Counted from the stretch's first letter, positions 7,512-16,520 are shown. The stretch is DNA of 44,761 nucleotides from Methanobacterium sp. (GCA_020855015.1 JAHKLP010000011.1:1-44761), one strand, 5' to 3'. The notes: generated by a model from the sequence alone, not told the origin. Translations and numbers: made by a program.

Positions 7512-8573
7512 ATGATAAAAATAGTTGGCATAGGCCCGCGAAGGGAAGACATGACTATAATGGCCCGTCAGGCTCTTGAAGAGGCCGAAATTGTTATTGG
7601 TTATGGTGGCTATACAAGGCAAATAAAAGATCTACTGGAAGGGAAAAAGATCATATCCCTTGGAATGGGGCAGGAAATCGAAAGAGCAGAACTGGCTATT
7701 GATTATGATAATAAAGGACATAATGTAGTTTTGGTCAGCAGCGGTGATCCTGGAGTGTATGGAATGGCCAACGTACTCCATCAACTAATGGGAAAGTATT
7801 CTGAGGTCGAAGTAGAAGTAATACCTGGAGTTTCGGCGGTCAATTATTCAGCTGCCCTATTAGGGGCACCCTTACACGATTTTGCAGTTATCAGTCTTAG
7901 TGACATACTCACACCACTTGTGGAGATTAAGAGGAAAATTCGCGCCGCTAGTGAGGCAGATTTCATCATTGCTTTCTACAACCCTCGTAGTAAACAAAGG
8001 ACAAAACCATTTAAAGAGGCATTGAAAATTCTTCGTGATGTTAGAAGTCATGAAACATTGGTTGGAATAGTTAAAACTCGGGAAACCGTTTCTTCTGTCA
8101 GAATCATTACTCTTGACCAGCTTAAAGAGGAAGATGTGGATATGAACACTACCCTTATTGTTGGCAATACATTTACCTATATTGATGACGGTAAAATGAT
8201 AACACCACGTGGTTATGTCCTCCCATATTCAACACACCCACTGGCCTGCGATTTTTACGAAAAATATCTTGCTGGTGAATGTATTAAAGGTTCCAATACA
8301 TCCTGTGAGTTCTATCCCTGTCACAGTCACCCTCAAAACTGTACTTACTGTTATTGTCCTTTCTATCCTTGCGGCGATCCCTCCACAGGCGGGCGTTGGA
8401 TAAAAGAGAAGCAGGTGTGGAGTTGTGAAGGATGCACTTGGATCCATCAGGATGATACAGTGGAATGCATAGGGGCTAAATTACCCAAACTACTTGAAAA
8501 AGTGGAAGACCTTCAAGATAATAAAAAAGAGCTTCTCAAATTAAGACGGGAATGTGTTTTTCTAACTAAATAG
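7512..8573 (+). CDS. cbiH: Precorrin-3B C17-methyltransferase CbiH with cysteine-rich C-terminal domain
   Basis: CbiH methylates C17 and contracts the ring to make cobalt-precorrin-4. Residues 1-238 are a tetrapyrrole methylase domain: IVGIGPRREDMT, the SAM-binding VSSGDPGVYGMA (76-87) and EVIPGVSAVNYSAALLGAPLH. An added domain has 12 cysteines at 246, 257, 265, 270, 277, 280, 282, 287, 305, 308, 319 and 348, including CX2CXC and CX2C motifs. It resembles the Pfam cysteine-rich small domain thought to bind metal. A plain CbiH has about 240-250 residues. The extra domain may hold an iron-sulphur cluster or zinc, which is inference. GGTGA lies just before the ATG. Confidence 0.92.
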   Translation: MIKIVGIGPRREDMTIMARQALEEAEIVIGYGGYTRQIKDLLEGKKIISLGMGQEIERAELAIDYDNKGHNVVLVSSGDPGVYGMANVLHQLMGKYSEVEVEVIPGVSAVNYSAALLGAPLHDFAVISLSDILTPLVEIKRKIRAASEADFIIAFYNPRSKQRTKPFKEALKILRDVRSHETLVGIVKTRETVSSVRIITLDQLKEEDVDMNTTLIVGNTFTYIDDGKMITPRGYVLPYSTHPLACDFYEKYLAGECIKGSNTSCEFYPCHSHPQNCTYCYCPFYPCGDPSTGGRWIKEKQVWSCEGCTWIHQDDTVECIGAKLPKLLEKVEDLQDNKKELLKLRRECVFLTK

Positions 8574-8797
8574 ATGAGGATTAAATTGATTTACTTGGGT
8601 TACAGGAAAGTTCAAATTTTCAATAATATAATTCAATTTAATTTTTCATAACCCCATTCCAGATATTAATTTTCCTGAAAATGGATGTTTTTTATGAGAT
8701 CAAAATATGGGAATGGATATTAAATGAACTTTTATGGGTATTGACAATATTCCAAAAGGTAATGTACCATGTCCGACATACTAATGGTAGTGGTATA

Positions 8798-9151
8798 ATG
8801 ATTCGTATAAAAAGAGCCTACCAATCTCCTGCAAAAAAAGATGGTTACAGGATTATGGTGGATCGTGTATGGCCTCGGGGAGTGTCTAAACAAAGGTTAA
8901 AGATGGATGTATGGTTAAAGGACATTGCTCCTAGCCATGATCTACGCCGATGGTTGTCTCAAAATTCCCAAAAGTGGGATGAATTTGCAATTAAATACAG
9001 AGAAGAACTAGCAGACAAAACCGAGTTTTTAAACCAGATATTGGAATTGGAAGAAGAGAAAGGCACTGTTACACTGGTCTATACAAATGGTAACATAGAA
9101 CAAAATAATGCAATTATATTAAAAGAAGTTTTGAAGGAATTAAATCCCTAA
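8798..9151 (+). CDS. DUF488 family protein
   Basis: A 117-residue DUF488 protein, recognised from IKRAYQSPAKKDGYRIMVDR, the invariant VWPRGVSK motif, WLKDIAPSHDLRRWL and the late VTLVYTNGN. Its biochemical function is unknown. The frame is open from 8681, but the family begins at the MIRIKRAY segment. The ATG at 8798 follows a GGTAGTGGTATA purine stretch, so I start there; a further ATG at 8762 would add 12 residues with no family match. It stands between cbiH and the convergent aminotransferase, probably with its own promoter. Confidence 0.85.
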   Translation: MIRIKRAYQSPAKKDGYRIMVDRVWPRGVSKQRLKMDVWLKDIAPSHDLRRWLSQNSQKWDEFAIKYREELADKTEFLNQILELEEEKGTVTLVYTNGNIEQNNAIILKEVLKELNP

Positions 9152-9267
9152 AAACAATCCAAAACTCCTATTTTTTTAAAATTTAACATGAATTATTTTG
9201 TATCTTCTTTTCACTGTATCCTTTCCCTTTTACAAATTAAAAAAAATTATTACTGATTAAATAACCA

Positions 9268-10671
9268 TTATTTCCTAATAATGTTTTCAAAAATGTCTAG
9301 AGCAATATTTAAATGCTCATCAGGAATGGTGAAGGATGGAATCAACCGTAACATTGATAGGTACCGTCCTTGACCGCCAGACATGGTAATAATTCCCTGC
9401 TTGAAGAGTTCCCCCTGAATTTGGGATTTATATTCAACCATAGGTTTATTTTTATCTTCACGGAAATCCACAGCCCTGAGTAATCCCCAGCCACGGGTCT
9501 GCCACACATTATGGTAATCATCCCATTCACTGACCCGTTTTCCAATAACATTACCCAAATCCTTAACTCGATCCAGGAGTTGGTGTTTATCCATATACTC
9601 CAGTGCAGCCATATTTCCTGCTAACGAAATCGGGGCACCACCATAGGTGGATCCGTGGTAAGCTGGAACCTCTTCCATAATTTCGTCACGAATGAAGGCA
9701 GCACTCAGGGGGCTTACACCACCACCCAGGGATTTGGCGCTGGTGAAAATATCGGGTTCGACTCCGTGATGTTCATGCACCCACATCTTTCCGCTGCGAC
9801 CCATTCCACTCTGAACTTCGTCGAAAATCAGGACTATACCATACTCATCACATATTTCCCGGGCAGATTTGAGAAACTCTTCAGGAGCTGGGTTCATCAG
9901 ACCTCCAGTAGTGTAAGGCTCCATTATAAATGCAGCCACCTCCTCTGGACTGACCTGGTGGGTAAGGACTCTATCTTTCAGTAATTTCTCTATACAATAT
10001 CCGTTGCAGTCTTCGGGCTGGTCACAGAATATACAGTTTGGGCAGTTAGCACCTTCGGCATAGTATACATTACTGGAGCGGAGCGACCGGAAAGTATCAG
10101 CATCCCTTGATTTCTGGGCCATGCAGGATAATGAACCCATTGTGCGCCCGAAAAAGCCACCCATGAACGAAACCACACAACCTCGCCCGGTGAAACTAAC
10201 TGCAGTTTTGATGGCTGCTTCATTGGCTTCAGTTCCGTCACAAGCATAATGAACTCGATATCTCGGGCCTTGAGGCACTGTTGACAACAATTTTTTACTT
10301 GCATCTATCATTAATGGAAGATTATAATCATTGGATGGGAAAATTCCCAGAACACCATATTCATTCATAATTTCCTGGGCCCGAATCCATATCTCCGGGT
10401 TGTTGTAGCCGAAATTAGCTGTGGAGATCCCAGCATTGAGATCGATATACACATTCCCATCCACATCTTCTATCAGACTATTGGCAACTTTTTTAACAGT
10501 CAATGGCAGATCCCAACCATCGTCAGAGTCTTTTTTCTTACCAGTCCAGTAACTGGTGACATATTTTTTTGCTTCCTTAATTTTATCTAATGAATAAGGA
10601 CCCGGAGGATTAGTATTTATGTAGGGAACACCATTCCCCTGCAAATGTTCAGACCAATCGTTTAAACTCAT
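9268..10671 (-). CDS. Class III aminotransferase with a cysteine cluster
   Basis: A PLP-dependent fold-type I, class III (acetylornithine/GabT-like) aminotransferase of 467 residues. Visible motifs are YACDGTEANEAAIK, GGFFGRTMGS, LIFDEVQSGMGRSG (PLP Asp284) and TSAKSLGGGVS with the Schiff-base Lys313. At residues 210-226 there is a CX2CX2CX5CX3C cluster that plain ArgD lacks; similar inserts occur in some archaeal and clostridial GabT-like enzymes. The substrate cannot be read from sequence. It follows dapF by 44 bases on the same strand, so a role in lysine or ornithine metabolism is a reasonable guess. I chose the ATG at 10671, preceded by GGAAGTG; the ATG at 10686 has no clear site. Confidence 0.82.
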   Translation of the reverse strand: MSLNDWSEHLQGNGVPYINTNPPGPYSLDKIKEAKKYVTSYWTGKKKDSDDGWDLPLTVKKVANSLIEDVDGNVYIDLNAGISTANFGYNNPEIWIRAQEIMNEYGVLGIFPSNDYNLPLMIDASKKLLSTVPQGPRYRVHYACDGTEANEAAIKTAVSFTGRGCVVSFMGGFFGRTMGSLSCMAQKSRDADTFRSLRSSNVYYAEGANCPNCIFCDQPEDCNGYCIEKLLKDRVLTHQVSPEEVAAFIMEPYTTGGLMNPAPEEFLKSAREICDEYGIVLIFDEVQSGMGRSGKMWVHEHHGVEPDIFTSAKSLGGGVSPLSAAFIRDEIMEEVPAYHGSTYGGAPISLAGNMAALEYMDKHQLLDRVKDLGNVIGKRVSEWDDYHNVWQTRGWGLLRAVDFREDKNKPMVEYKSQIQGELFKQGIITMSGGQGRYLSMLRLIPSFTIPDEHLNIALDIFENIIRK

Positions 10672-10715
10672 TAAAAACACTTCCATTTCAAATATGCCTA
10701 TTAAGATGGACAGAA

Positions 10716-11588
10716 TTAAAAATCCAGTTCCATTATTCCTTCAAAAACTGAGACAGCATCACCTTCCATGAAGGCACCCAATTTATCATCCTTCTCGTAG
10801 ACAGTAATCTGAAGGTCTCCTCCAGGGAGGTGGACTCGCACATTCTTATCTAAAATCCCCTGATGGTAACCACTAATGACTGTGCTGGTGGCACCTGTTC
10901 CACAAGCCATGGTGAAACCAGCACCCCTTTCCCAAGTGATCATATCCACTTCCTGGGGGCTGTTTACACCAACAAAATGCACGTTTGTCCTTTCCGGGAA
11001 CGCTTCATGGTTTTCAAGCAAGGGACCCAACCTATCTAAGTCCACATTTTCAAGATTTTCACAGAATATTACGGCATGAGGATTACCAACGTTGACCGCA
11101 GTAAGTTTTATTTCATGTCCATCAACTTTTAACTCCTGATTAATGAACTCATCTTTCTCACTGATCATGGGCACATCTCGTGTTTTAAAAGATGCTGTTC
11201 CCATATTTACCCTAATATTTTTCACGGAATTTCTTTCAACTGCCAGTATCAGTTCTTTGATACCTCCCCGGGTTTCAACACGGATTTTCTCTTCTTTGAG
11301 AACATCATTTTCATAAACGAATTTACCGAAGCAACGAATTCCGTTTCCACACATCTCTGCTTCACTTCCATCGCTGTTGAATATTCGGAATTTTATATCG
11401 GCTATGTTAGATTTCGAAACAAATATTACTCCATCAGCACCAATAGAAAATCCTCTTTGGCATAACGCACTTGAAATTTCTGATTTCTTATCTTCAGGGA
11501 TCAATTCTTCTTCAAATTCGTTTATCACCACGTAATCATTACCGAGGCCATGCATTTTATGGAAGAGTAGAATAATTTTCTCTTTCAT
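10716..11588 (-). CDS. dapF: Diaminopimelate epimerase DapF
   Basis: DapF converts LL-diaminopimelate to the meso form, the direct precursor for lysine. Both catalytic cysteines are present, C80 in EMCGNGIRC and C229 in MACGTGATS, along with KMHGLGNDYVV, GADGVIFV and NVGNPHAV. The 290-residue length is usual. Its ATG overlaps the TGA stop of lysA in an ATGA, so the two genes are translationally coupled. A GAGG site lies eight bases before the start. Methanobacteriales lack peptidoglycan, so the product is expected to serve lysine synthesis. Confidence 0.95.
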   Translation of the reverse strand: MKEKIILLFHKMHGLGNDYVVINEFEEELIPEDKKSEISSALCQRGFSIGADGVIFVSKSNIADIKFRIFNSDGSEAEMCGNGIRCFGKFVYENDVLKEEKIRVETRGGIKELILAVERNSVKNIRVNMGTASFKTRDVPMISEKDEFINQELKVDGHEIKLTAVNVGNPHAVIFCENLENVDLDRLGPLLENHEAFPERTNVHFVGVNSPQEVDMITWERGAGFTMACGTGATSTVISGYHQGILDKNVRVHLPGGDLQITVYEKDDKLGAFMEGDAVSVFEGIMELDF

Positions 11589-12871
11589 TTGAAAAACCTC
11601 AAAGGCAAATTTTGTTTAGATAATATGTCAGAATAGGTCTCTCTATCCCTTATTACATCCACTTTTCCATTATTTACAATTACTTCTGCAGGGAGAGGCC
11701 GTGAATTGTATTGGCTGCTCATACTAAAAGAATATGCACCGGCATTCATAATGGATAGGACGTCACTTTCTTCAATTTCGGGAAGGGGTCTGTCTCTTGC
11801 AAAGAGGTCACCTGACTCACAGATGTTGCCAGCAACATCAACGTTCTGGGTTGTTGGAGCTTCTGGTTTATCAGCAACCAGTATATGGTGGTATGAGCCG
11901 TACATGGTTGGTCGTAGAAGGGTGTTAAATCCAGCATCAACTCCCACAAATTTTCTATAACTTTGTTTAATAGTGTTAACGCGAGTTAAAAGGTATCCTG
12001 CATCTCCGACAATGTAACGTCCAGGTTCTATGCACATGGTGGGATTGTCAATACCATACTCAGATAGTTTGGATTTGTATAGTGCTACAATTTCACCTGC
12101 GAACTTTTTGATTTCTAGAACAGGTTCTTCAGGGGTATAGGGTATTCCGAGGCCACCCCCAAAATCTATGAATTCGAATTCCACTCCAGCTTCTTGGTGT
12201 ACTCTACCAGCAATATCCATCAACACCTGGACCGCCAGTTTGAATGGTTCAGGATCCAGTATTCCGGATCCTATGTGGGTGTGTATTCCCACAGGATTGA
12301 AACCAAGTTTATGAGCTTTTTTGTAAATTTCTACTGCCTCTTGTTCCATAATTCCGAATTTAGAAAGTTCTCCACCAGTTATGCAGTGGTCATGGTGTCC
12401 GGCCCCTACCATGGGGTTGACTCTGAAAGATATTCTGCTTCCTTTTGCCCCCGGTAGTTTCGCCAAGCGTTCCAACATTGATACAGAGTCCAAGTTAATG
12501 CGAACACCAGAATCGAGGGCAAATTGTAATTCTTCACTGGTTACATTGTTACCTGTGAAAAGGATTCGTTCCGGTTCAAAACCTGCTAAAAGGGCGGTAT
12601 AAATTTCTCCTGGGGAAACTGCATCAATTCCACTTCCTTCCTGTTCCAGGATCCTCATTACTGCCAGGTTGGTGTTGGCTTTGGCTGCATAGAATATTTG
12701 GAAATTCGAATATTCAGAGCTGAATGCCTGATGCACTCTCTGATAGTTATCCCGTATTCTCATCTCATCCAGGACGTACAGGGGTGTTCCATATTTATGG
12801 GCAAGTTCAAGGGCGTCAGCACCCCCAATTTCTAGGTTGCCTTTTTCATTGGTCTTAAAGTGTAAGTTCAT
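11585..12871 (-). CDS. lysA: Diaminopimelate decarboxylase LysA
   Basis: LysA decarboxylates meso-diaminopimelate to L-lysine, using PLP in a fold-type III alanine-racemase barrel. Visible sites are the PLP lysine K64 in YAAKANTN, HTHIGSG (H198), the glycine-rich FGGGLGIPY, EPGRYIVGDAG and the active-site CESGD (C351). The 428-residue length is typical. Two adjacent ATG codons at 12874 and 12871 follow GGAGG; I take the second, six bases from the site. The open frame extending to 12901 is not needed. The gene is coupled to dapF, and 151 bases separate it from argD upstream. Confidence 0.95.
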   Translation of the reverse strand: MNLHFKTNEKGNLEIGGADALELAHKYGTPLYVLDEMRIRDNYQRVHQAFSSEYSNFQIFYAAKANTNLAVMRILEQEGSGIDAVSPGEIYTALLAGFEPERILFTGNNVTSEELQFALDSGVRINLDSVSMLERLAKLPGAKGSRISFRVNPMVGAGHHDHCITGGELSKFGIMEQEAVEIYKKAHKLGFNPVGIHTHIGSGILDPEPFKLAVQVLMDIAGRVHQEAGVEFEFIDFGGGLGIPYTPEEPVLEIKKFAGEIVALYKSKLSEYGIDNPTMCIEPGRYIVGDAGYLLTRVNTIKQSYRKFVGVDAGFNTLLRPTMYGSYHHILVADKPEAPTTQNVDVAGNICESGDLFARDRPLPEIEESDVLSIMNAGAYSFSMSSQYNSRPLPAEVIVNNGKVDVIRDRETYSDILSKQNLPLRFFK

Positions 12872-13022
12872 CATAATCCTCCGAAAAGAAGTAAACATCA
12901 AATATATCCATTTACCAGCATATAATTGTTACGATATTGATAAAAAAGTGGTTTATGGAAATCGTGATCCATATGAAATTGAAAACATAAAAAAAATAGG
13001 GTAGGAAATAGTCATGCCAAAA

Positions 13023-14201
13023 TTAATCCGTTAAACGACCTATAACCTCATCTAAATTGCTTGTTACTTTGTCGATCTGTTCTCTGGTGATAACTAATGG
13101 GGGAACAAACCTCAGAACTTTTTCTGCGGTGCAGTTGACAAGTACTCCCTGTTGGCGCATGGCATCTACCATATGGGCGCATGGCATATCCATCTCTATA
13201 CCTAGCATCAGACCCACGCCACGCACATCTTCCACCAGCCCATGTTCCTGGAAGAGTTCGTTTAACTCATTTTTGAAGTAAACCCCATTTTCACGGGACT
13301 TAAGCACCAGTCCTTCCTCTTTAATTGTTTCTATAGAAGCTAAACCAGCAGCACATGCTAGAGGCCCACCTCCAAAAGTTGCAGCGTGGTCTCCGGGTTC
13401 GAAAGCTCTTCCCACTTCTTCACTGGCTAGAATGGCCCCCATGGGGAAACCCCCAGCTATTGCTTTAGCTAGGCTGGTGATGTCAGGGGTGACTTTGAAT
13501 GTTTGGGATGCAAACATCTCACCTGTTCGGCCAAAACCAGTTTGAACCTCATCAAATATCACTAGAGCATCGTTTTCATGGCAGATTTTTTTTAATTCTG
13601 CCAGATAGCTATGTGGAGGTATTATTATTCCACCTTCACCCTGCACGGGCTCCACCAGCACAGCAGCTGTTTTTTCAGTTATGGCGTCATCAACAGCTTC
13701 AAGGTCTCCGTAGGGGACGTGACTAAATCCAAGTGGTAGTGGGCCGAATCCTTTTTTATATTTATGCTGGCCAGTTGCCGTGATGGTGGTGATGGTTCGG
13801 CCGTGGAAACTGTTCTCCATGGCTACGATATCTCCTTTACCAGTGTATTTCCGTGCCAGCTTAATAGCTCCCTCATTGGCTTCTGCCCCACTGTTGCAGA
13901 AGAAGGCTTTTTGATGGGGGGAGATTTCAACCAGTAGTTTTGCCAGGCGCACCTGTTCCTCTGTGTAGTAAAGGTTTGAGGTATGGATCAGTTTATGTGC
14001 CTGTTTACTGATGGCTTCGGCTACATGTGGATGAGCGTGACCCACATTATTCACAGCAATACCAGCCACACAGTCAATATAAGGATTACCTTCAACATCC
14101 CAAACCACAGCGCCTTTCCCCTCTTTAAGGGCAAGAGGTTGGCGACCGTAAGTTTGCATAACATAATCTTTATCTAAAGCCATAATCTCTTCTGTGTTCA
14201 T
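13023..14201 (-). CDS. argD: Acetylornithine aminotransferase ArgD
   Basis: ArgD transfers the amino group to N-acetylglutamate semialdehyde in arginine biosynthesis; in many organisms it also serves lysine precursors. This 392-residue class III aminotransferase has CNSGAEANEGAIKLARK, MENSFHGRT, VEPVQGEGG, VIFDEVQTGFGRTG (Asp217) and the PLP lysine K246 in LAKAIAGGFPMGA, all close to the ArgD consensus. A GGTGAT site precedes the ATG. It heads a leftward amino-acid block with lysA, dapF and a second class III aminotransferase, which lacks this close ArgD match. Confidence 0.93.
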   Translation of the reverse strand: MNTEEIMALDKDYVMQTYGRQPLALKEGKGAVVWDVEGNPYIDCVAGIAVNNVGHAHPHVAEAISKQAHKLIHTSNLYYTEEQVRLAKLLVEISPHQKAFFCNSGAEANEGAIKLARKYTGKGDIVAMENSFHGRTITTITATGQHKYKKGFGPLPLGFSHVPYGDLEAVDDAITEKTAAVLVEPVQGEGGIIIPPHSYLAELKKICHENDALVIFDEVQTGFGRTGEMFASQTFKVTPDITSLAKAIAGGFPMGAILASEEVGRAFEPGDHAATFGGGPLACAAGLASIETIKEEGLVLKSRENGVYFKNELNELFQEHGLVEDVRGVGLMLGIEMDMPCAHMVDAMRQQGVLVNCTAEKVLRFVPPLVITREQIDKVTSNLDEVIGRLTD

Positions 14202-14477
14202 TTTATCACCGAATAAATGTAATTAGATCATTAGTTTTTGAACAGCAATTCAATTCAAATTCTTATTTGATTCATCACCATGAAATGCATATGGTAATTA
14301 TCAGTATAAGGAGTCATGGTTATAAAGATTTAATCTTATATGGTACACATCCACAAGAAAAGCATTTAATAAAAGGATGAACAGGGATATATAATCAAAC
14401 TATAATATTTCAATATTATTACGTTTATGAATGCAATTTTATGGTTCAGTTAGTATTGTTTAGGAGGATTAGAAGTA

Positions 14478-14813
14478 ATGGATAATCAGAAACTAATTTT
14501 ATATATTGGATCGGTATTTTTACTGATTATAGGCATTTATACATTATATATTGGTCAAGTATCCCAAGGTGTGACTTGGTTCATATTAGCCATATTGTTT
14601 CTTTCAATCTCTACACAAATGGGAATTCCTATTAAGGCAGTAAAAATGAGGAAAATCATCATTTCAATATGTGGCATATTATTGTTGGGAATTGGAGCCT
14701 TAACACTCTACTTCGGGGACTTATTAGCAGGAACGGCATGGTTAATAGCAGGAATACTAGGAATATTTGTTTCGCTCATGTTAGTTGGCTATAAAAGGCC
14801 TAAATCGGAATGA
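14478..14813 (+). CDS. Small four-helix membrane protein with internal duplication
   Basis: A 111-residue integral membrane protein with four predicted spans in two similar halves. Compare ILYIGSVFLLIIGIYTLYIG at residues 8-27 with IISICGILLLGIGALTLYFG at 60-79; each is followed by a second helix (WFILAILFLSIS and WLIAGILGIFVSL). The halves look like an ancient tandem duplication. No catalytic motif is visible and the family is not recognised beyond DUF308-like hydrophobic proteins. A GGAGGATTAG site precedes the ATG. It is divergent from argD across 276 bases. Confidence 0.75.
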   Translation: MDNQKLILYIGSVFLLIIGIYTLYIGQVSQGVTWFILAILFLSISTQMGIPIKAVKMRKIIISICGILLLGIGALTLYFGDLLAGTAWLIAGILGIFVSLMLVGYKRPKSE

Positions 14814-14927
14814 ACATTATAATTATCAGTTATGGGCTTCTCACCATGGACATCGAAACAATAAGAATCGCACTTAGGTCAAAAATTTATAAACCAAGAA
14901 ATTGAATTATTTTTCAGGTGAATTATC

Positions 14928-15353
14928 ATGAAAAAAGCTGTTATTGAAACAGATAAAGGAAACATAGAACTAACACTTTTCGAAAACGAAGCCCCCAATA
15001 CAGTTGCAAACTTCGAAAAATTGGCTAACACGGGTTTCTACAATGGTTTGTCCTTTCACAGAGTTATCCCGGATTTCGTCATCCAGGGGGGCTGTCCAAA
15101 GGGTAATGGAACTGGTGGGCCTGGCTACACAATTAAATGTGAAATAAACCCCCATAAACACGGTACCGGGGCCCTTTCCATGGCCCACGCAGGAAAGGAT
15201 ACTGGTGGTAGCCAGTTCTTCATAACACACAGCCCACAACCCCACTTGGACGGTGTTCACACAGTCTTCGGCAAAGTAATAAAAGGAATGGAAGTGGTTA
15301 ACGCCATAGAACCCGGCGATGTGATGAATAAAGTTACCGTAACTGATGAATAA
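14928..15353 (+). CDS. Cyclophilin-type peptidyl-prolyl cis-trans isomerase
   Basis: This 141-residue minimal cyclophilin speeds proline isomerisation during protein folding in the cytoplasm. The core is intact: SFHRVIPDFVIQGGCPKGNG with the catalytic arginine, PGYTIKCEINPHKHGTGALS, and the substrate-pocket GGSQFFITHSPQPHLDGVHTVFGKV split over residues 92-118. There is no signal peptide. A GGTGA site lies before the ATG and a TTTATAAACC box about 40 bases upstream (near 14885), giving a short leader. Methanobacteriales homologues also lie near the lysA/dapF/argD genes, as I recall. Confidence 0.93.
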   Translation: MKKAVIETDKGNIELTLFENEAPNTVANFEKLANTGFYNGLSFHRVIPDFVIQGGCPKGNGTGGPGYTIKCEINPHKHGTGALSMAHAGKDTGGSQFFITHSPQPHLDGVHTVFGKVIKGMEVVNAIEPGDVMNKVTVTDE

Positions 15354-15378
15354 TCCATAAACCCTAATTATTCATCTA

Positions 15379-15386
15379 TTTTTTTT
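15379..15386 (+). terminator. T-run after the cyclophilin gene
   Basis: An eight-T run lies 25 bases after the stop of the cyclophilin gene, in the 57-base gap between convergent genes. Archaeal termination relies on such U-tracts. Confidence 0.4.
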
Positions 15387-15410
15387 ATTCTCAGACTCAC
15401 AGTTTTTCAC

Positions 15411-15926
15411 TCAAAGAAACTTTTTTAGAACCAAACCATAGATTGAAGCTATCTTTTCAGCGATTTCCACGTGTTTTTGGGTATAATCCTCTTCAGGATT
15501 CCCAGCCACAATCTGTCCCAGAATTTCATTCTCGTACATTACTGGAACTGATAAGAACTGGTGCACTGGTTCATGGCCTGGGGGAAGCCCGTGTGCTGCA
15601 GGGTGGCTGCTTATATCCTGTACGTATAATGATTTGCCAGTATCCAGGGAGTAACCCAAAAGACCACCATAACTACCATCTTTTAGTACTTTGAAGCGTG
15701 CCTCACCAATTTTCTCATACATCTGGCAGGATTTAGTTAAATGGGAGAAAGATATGCCCACACTATCCCTATTTTTTGGATCTATAAATGCCACATAACA
15801 GCTTTCACTTTTAAGGGTTTGTTTGATTTTTCTCAAAAAAAGGTCTGAAATTTCTTTAAGAGTGCAATCAGGTAACATGGCCATTACTTTCATGTAGAAA
15901 ACATCAAGATCATCTTCAACAGACAT
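15411..15926 (-). CDS. GAF domain protein
   Basis: A 171-residue stand-alone GAF domain, a small-molecule or redox sensing fold. The pattern is LLGYSLDTGKSLYVQDISSH, then FLSVPVMYENEILGQIVAGN and a final helix. One likely ligand-pocket region holds HGLPPGHEPVHQ with several histidines and two earlier cysteines (C43 and C67 region). No kinase or output domain is attached. Its ATG follows the TAA of the upstream gene with no base between, so the two are almost certainly co-translated and may form one sensing pair. The ligand is unknown. Confidence 0.82.
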   Translation of the reverse strand: MSVEDDLDVFYMKVMAMLPDCTLKEISDLFLRKIKQTLKSESCYVAFIDPKNRDSVGISFSHLTKSCQMYEKIGEARFKVLKDGSYGGLLGYSLDTGKSLYVQDISSHPAAHGLPPGHEPVHQFLSVPVMYENEILGQIVAGNPEEDYTQKHVEIAEKIASIYGLVLKKFL

Positions 15927-16520
15927 TTAATCATCCTCACAAACCTTAATCAGCACACCAAACACGGATTCTAAAGGCAATGTTGTTTCATTTTCAACTT
16001 CAACATACCAAAAATTATCTTGATGGAAAGTGTTTTTAACATGAGCTATCTTGAAGGGAAAACCAGCAACCAAGGCATAAGAACCTAAAAGGGGATTTTC
16101 TAGTGGTTTGCCAGATACTAAAATCTGATCACTTGTATGAACGCGTTTGGGGTTTATTCTAATTTTTAACCAAGTATTTGGAGCTAAATCTGGATTTTGA
16201 TCACCATTTACCTTTATTATAATGGTTTTTTCCCTTTGTTTTCCTCCCTGCCTTTTAATTTTCTTTTTTAACATTCGATTGATTAATGATTCTACCTCAA
16301 CAATACCAATATCCGCCTCAAGTAAATGGGCGATGATTCCTTCATCAACTGCTTCCTGTAACACTCGTCCGGCGTGAATCTCTCGACACCGTGATTGGCT
16401 GCTGGTGCTTCGCATAGGACACTTCCAACAGTATTTATCCTTCAAAATATTCATTAAATCATTGTATACGTCTTTATTATCTTTTTGAAAATCAAGAAGA
16501 CGTTTTTGAAGCTTCCCCAT
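15927..16520 (-). CDS. Hypothetical protein paired with the GAF protein
   Basis: I do not recognise this protein of about 197 residues. An N-terminal helical part contains KYCWKCPMRSTSSQSRCREIH, three to four cysteines that could bind a metal. The middle is basic (RMLKKKIKRQGGKQREK) and the C-terminal part looks like a beta barrel (NTWLKIRINPKRVHTSDQIL and on). It abuts the GAF gene directly. The ATG at 16520 follows GTGATTTG much like the cbiG site; the frame is open to a TTG at 16544 with no ribosome binding site. Confidence 0.65.
   Translation of the reverse strand: MGKLQKRLLDFQKDNKDVYNDLMNILKDKYCWKCPMRSTSSQSRCREIHAGRVLQEAVDEGIIAHLLEADIGIVEVESLINRMLKKKIKRQGGKQREKTIIIKVNGDQNPDLAPNTWLKIRINPKRVHTSDQILVSGKPLENPLLGSYALVAGFPFKIAHVKNTFHQDNFWYVEVENETTLPLESVFGVLIKVCEDD

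Noticed and set aside
8681..8797. Extended N-terminus of the DUF488 protein
   Set aside because: The extra 39 residues have no family match, and the ATG at 8798 matches the family start.
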